A stretch of 32,624 bases of DNA from Acidovorax sp. CCYZU-2555 (lineage in GTDB: Bacteria > Pseudomonadota > Gammaproteobacteria > Burkholderiales > Burkholderiaceae_C), in contig NZ_JAHCDD010000070.1 in NCBI RefSeq assembly GCF_018413525.1, forward strand, positions 1-32,624. Reading direction: 5' to 3'. Position numbers and translations under genes: made by a program. This document shows positions 30,974-32,624 of this stretch, piece after piece. A model generated the notes under the pieces. That model saw only the letters and a list, made by a program, of their open reading frames with translations, had not been told where the DNA came from and made no database searches. Positions within the stretch are counted from its first letter, which is position 1; the number at the start of each line of letters is the position of its first letter.

Positions 30974-31002
30974 TTGACGACAGCCACGCCACAACACTAC
31001 AT
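30974..31002 (+). promoter_or_regulatory. Possible sigma-70 promoter for the Tat-type Bug gene
   Basis: TTGACG (30974-30979) is followed after 17 bases by CTACAT (30997-31002), a weak -10 match. It would start transcription about 35 bases before the Bug ATG. The rest of the 269-base divergent gap (30779-31047) holds a CAGCC/GGCTG inverted repeat at 30937-30959 and no convincing gene. Confidence 0.3.
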
Positions 31003-31047
31003 GGCAGCAGACGACGCACGTCTGCTGCATCAAAAAGGAGACGCCGC

Positions 31048-32055
31048 ATGGCCGACCACACTACCCGTTCACGCCGCCGCTTCATGCGCGACACCGCCGG
31101 CGCCATGGCCCTCACGGGCCTCATCGCCGGTCTCGCACCCGCCGTCCAGGCCCAGCCTGCGCCCGCACTCGACGGCCCGCTGCGCATCGTCGTGGGCTAT
31201 GCGCCGGGCGGCGCCACCGACCGCGTGGCGCGCATCGTCGGCGACAAGCTGGCCGTGCGCCTGGGCGTGCCGGTGATCGTGGAGAACAAGTCGGGCGCGG
31301 GCGGGCGCCTCGCGGCCCAGCAGGCCAAGGCCACGCCCGCCAACCAGAACGTGCTGATGCTGGCCAACCCCGCGGTGATGGTGGTCGCGCCCCTGGTGTT
31401 CAAGGACAACGGCTACGACGTGGAGCGCGATTTCGTTGCGGTCTCCCACGTCAACAGCTACGACTTCGCCTTGGCGGTAGCGCCCTCGATGCCGGCGCGC
31501 AACATCGCCCAGTTGATCGAATGGATGCGCGCCAACCCCAAGCAGGCGAACTTCGGCGTGCCTGCCACGGGCAGCCTGCCGCACTTCTTCGCGCTGATGG
31601 CCGGCGAAAAAGCCGGCGTGACGACCCAGGTGATAGGCTACCGCGGCTCGGCGCCGCTGCTCAACGATCTGCTGGGCAACCAGGTGCCGGTCGCGGTCGA
31701 CACGCTGGACACGGTGCTGGCCCAGCATGAAGCGGGCAAGGTGCGCATCCTGGCGATTTCGGGCGCCCAGCGCTCCACCTTCGCGCCCACCATCCCTACA
31801 TTCAAGGAAGCCGGCCTCGATCTGGCGGCCACGGGCTGGAACACTTTCTTTGCCCCGGCCAGCATGCCCAAGGACAAGGTCGAACGCCTGGCCAGCGCCA
31901 TCCATGCGGTGATGCAGGACCCCGAGACCACCAGCCGCTTCAAGGACGCGATGATGGTTCCCGTGGTGAGCACCCAGGCACAGACGGTCAAGATGCTCAA
32001 GGCCTACCAGGCGCAATGGGCGCCGGTGGTGCAGCAGTCGGGCTACCAGCCCTGA
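31048..32055 (+). CDS. Bug/TctC-family binding protein with Tat-like signal
   Basis: A 335-residue Bug-family binding protein. The N-terminus has a twin-arginine pattern ('SRRRFMRD') followed by a moderately hydrophobic stretch to 'AVQAQ' (about residue 35), indicating Tat export, whereas the other four Bug proteins here carry Sec-type signals. The mature part shows 'LRIVVGYAPGGATDRVA', 'VENKSGAGGRLAAQ' and 'VIGYRGSAPLLNDLL', with Gly-Tyr-Arg replacing the usual PYKG. AAGGAG (31035-31040) supports the start. It is 18 bases upstream of a sulfatase gene, suggesting a sulfate ester or its product as ligand (inference). Confidence 0.9.
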   Translation: MADHTTRSRRRFMRDTAGAMALTGLIAGLAPAVQAQPAPALDGPLRIVVGYAPGGATDRVARIVGDKLAVRLGVPVIVENKSGAGGRLAAQQAKATPANQNVLMLANPAVMVVAPLVFKDNGYDVERDFVAVSHVNSYDFALAVAPSMPARNIAQLIEWMRANPKQANFGVPATGSLPHFFALMAGEKAGVTTQVIGYRGSAPLLNDLLGNQVPVAVDTLDTVLAQHEAGKVRILAISGAQRSTFAPTIPTFKEAGLDLAATGWNTFFAPASMPKDKVERLASAIHAVMQDPETTSRFKDAMMVPVVSTQAQTVKMLKAYQAQWAPVVQQSGYQP

Positions 32056-32073
32056 TGTGAGCGCAGGACCGAC

Positions 32074-32624
32074 ATGACACGACCCAACATCATCTTCATC
32101 GTCGCCGACGACCTCGGCTACGCCGACCTGGGCTGCTACGGCGGCCGGGACGCGGAATTCGGCCCGGTATCGCCGGTGCTGGACCAGCTCGCGGCGCAAG
32201 GCCTCAAGCTGACCCAGGGCTACTCGAACTCGCCCGTGTGTTCGCCCACGCGCTTCGCGATGATCACCGGCCGCTACCAGTATCGGCTGCGCGGCGCGGC
32301 CGAGGAGCCGATTCGCAGCGACAGCCGCGGCAGCACCACGCTGGGCCTGCCGCCCGAGCACCCCACCCTGCCTTCGCTGCTGCGTGACGGCGGCTACCGC
32401 ACGGCGCTGATCGGCAAGTGGCACCTGGGCTATCCGCCGCATTTCGGCCCGCTGCGTTCGGGCTACGAAGAGTTCTTCGGCCCGCTGTCGGGCGGCATCG
32501 ACTATTTCACGCATTGCGATTCGCGCGGCAGCCATGACCTGTGGACCGGCGACGAAAGCGCGCAGACCGAAGGCTATCTCACCGACCTGCTGTCGGATCG
32601 CGCCGTCGATTACGTGGCGCGCAT
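32074..32624 (+). CDS. Sulfatase (arylsulfatase family), 3' end outside window
   Basis: The first 183 or so residues of a type I sulfatase, truncated by the window end. 'PNIIFIVADDLGYADLGCYGG' carries the two metal-binding aspartates (11, 12). Cys56 in 'VCSPTR' fits C-x-P-x-R, the site converted to formylglycine. 'YRTALIGKWHLG' provides the conserved Lys and His. No signal peptide is visible, so it appears cytoplasmic. A partner maturase is not seen in the window. It directly follows the Tat-type Bug gene and probably hydrolyses an imported sulfate ester; the substrate cannot be told from this part. Confidence 0.93.
   Translation, partial: MTRPNIIFIVADDLGYADLGCYGGRDAEFGPVSPVLDQLAAQGLKLTQGYSNSPVCSPTRFAMITGRYQYRLRGAAEEPIRSDSRGSTTLGLPPEHPTLPSLLRDGGYRTALIGKWHLGYPPHFGPLRSGYEEFFGPLSGGIDYFTHCDSRGSHDLWTGDESAQTEGYLTDLLSDRAVDYVAR

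Noticed and set aside
31069..32535. Minus-strand open frame of about 490 codons opposite the last Bug and sulfatase genes
   Set aside because: Antisense to a Bug protein with a signal peptide and to a sulfatase with intact C-x-P-x-R site.
1..32624. CRISPR arrays, insertion sequences, tRNA or rRNA genes, prophage genes
   Set aside because: No regularly spaced repeats, transposase or integrase proteins, cloverleaf-like or ribosomal sequence were found on reading through the window.

Overview
The window looks like a chromosomal stretch from a GC-rich betaproteobacterium of the order Burkholderiales, most likely family Comamonadaceae (Acidovorax/Comamonas/Delftia type). The reasons are strong GC bias at third codon positions, five orphan tripartite-tricarboxylate (Bug/TctC) binding proteins with no membrane partner nearby, many LysR and LacI regulators each beside a small catabolic cluster, and intergenic sequence resembling Comamonadaceae-type repeats. 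There are 34 supported protein genes (two cut by the window ends). I see no rRNA, tRNA, CRISPR array, insertion sequence or prophage, and no gene-free stretch above 300 bases; the longest is 269 bases (30779-31047).

Layout. 1-3319: tail of a LacI-type regulator, then class II aldolase, Bug protein and D-2-hydroxyacid dehydrogenase on the plus strand. 3310-7281: two tandem minus-strand LysR genes, the upstream one divergent from a Bug-esterase pair. 7323-9090: a nemR-nemA redox/electrophile stress pair with two identical operators. 9177-10773: short-chain dehydrogenase-like protein, lipoprotein and flavin reductase, facing a second flavin reductase (10862-11413). 11543-12623: two overlapping exported-protein genes, one with an HELGH zinc-protease motif; this is the least understood unit. 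12739-17620: YCII protein, LysR, glyoxalase-fold protein, GhrA-type reductase, EamA transporter and a Bug protein.

17757-24940 is a complete D-gluconate unit. The minus-strand operon gntK-dctQ-dctM-dctP-edd-eda provides TRAP uptake, phosphorylation and the two Entner-Doudoroff enzymes, ending in pyruvate and glyceraldehyde 3-phosphate. It is divergent from a GntR-like LacI repressor, and two perfect GATAGCGCTATC palindromes lie in and beside the promoter region. 25036-28527 repeats this logic for aldarates: a LacI regulator, twin AACGTT-centred operators, an L-talarate/galactarate dehydratase and a Bug protein.

28553-32624 holds a PrpF-fold isomerase and a third D-2-hydroxyacid dehydrogenase on the minus strand. 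Divergent from them are a Bug protein with a Tat-like signal and a sulfatase cut by the window end. The whole segment reads as an accessory carbon-scavenging region for sugar acids, hydroxy acids and esters, with a stress-response pair and a possible effector-partner pair embedded in it.
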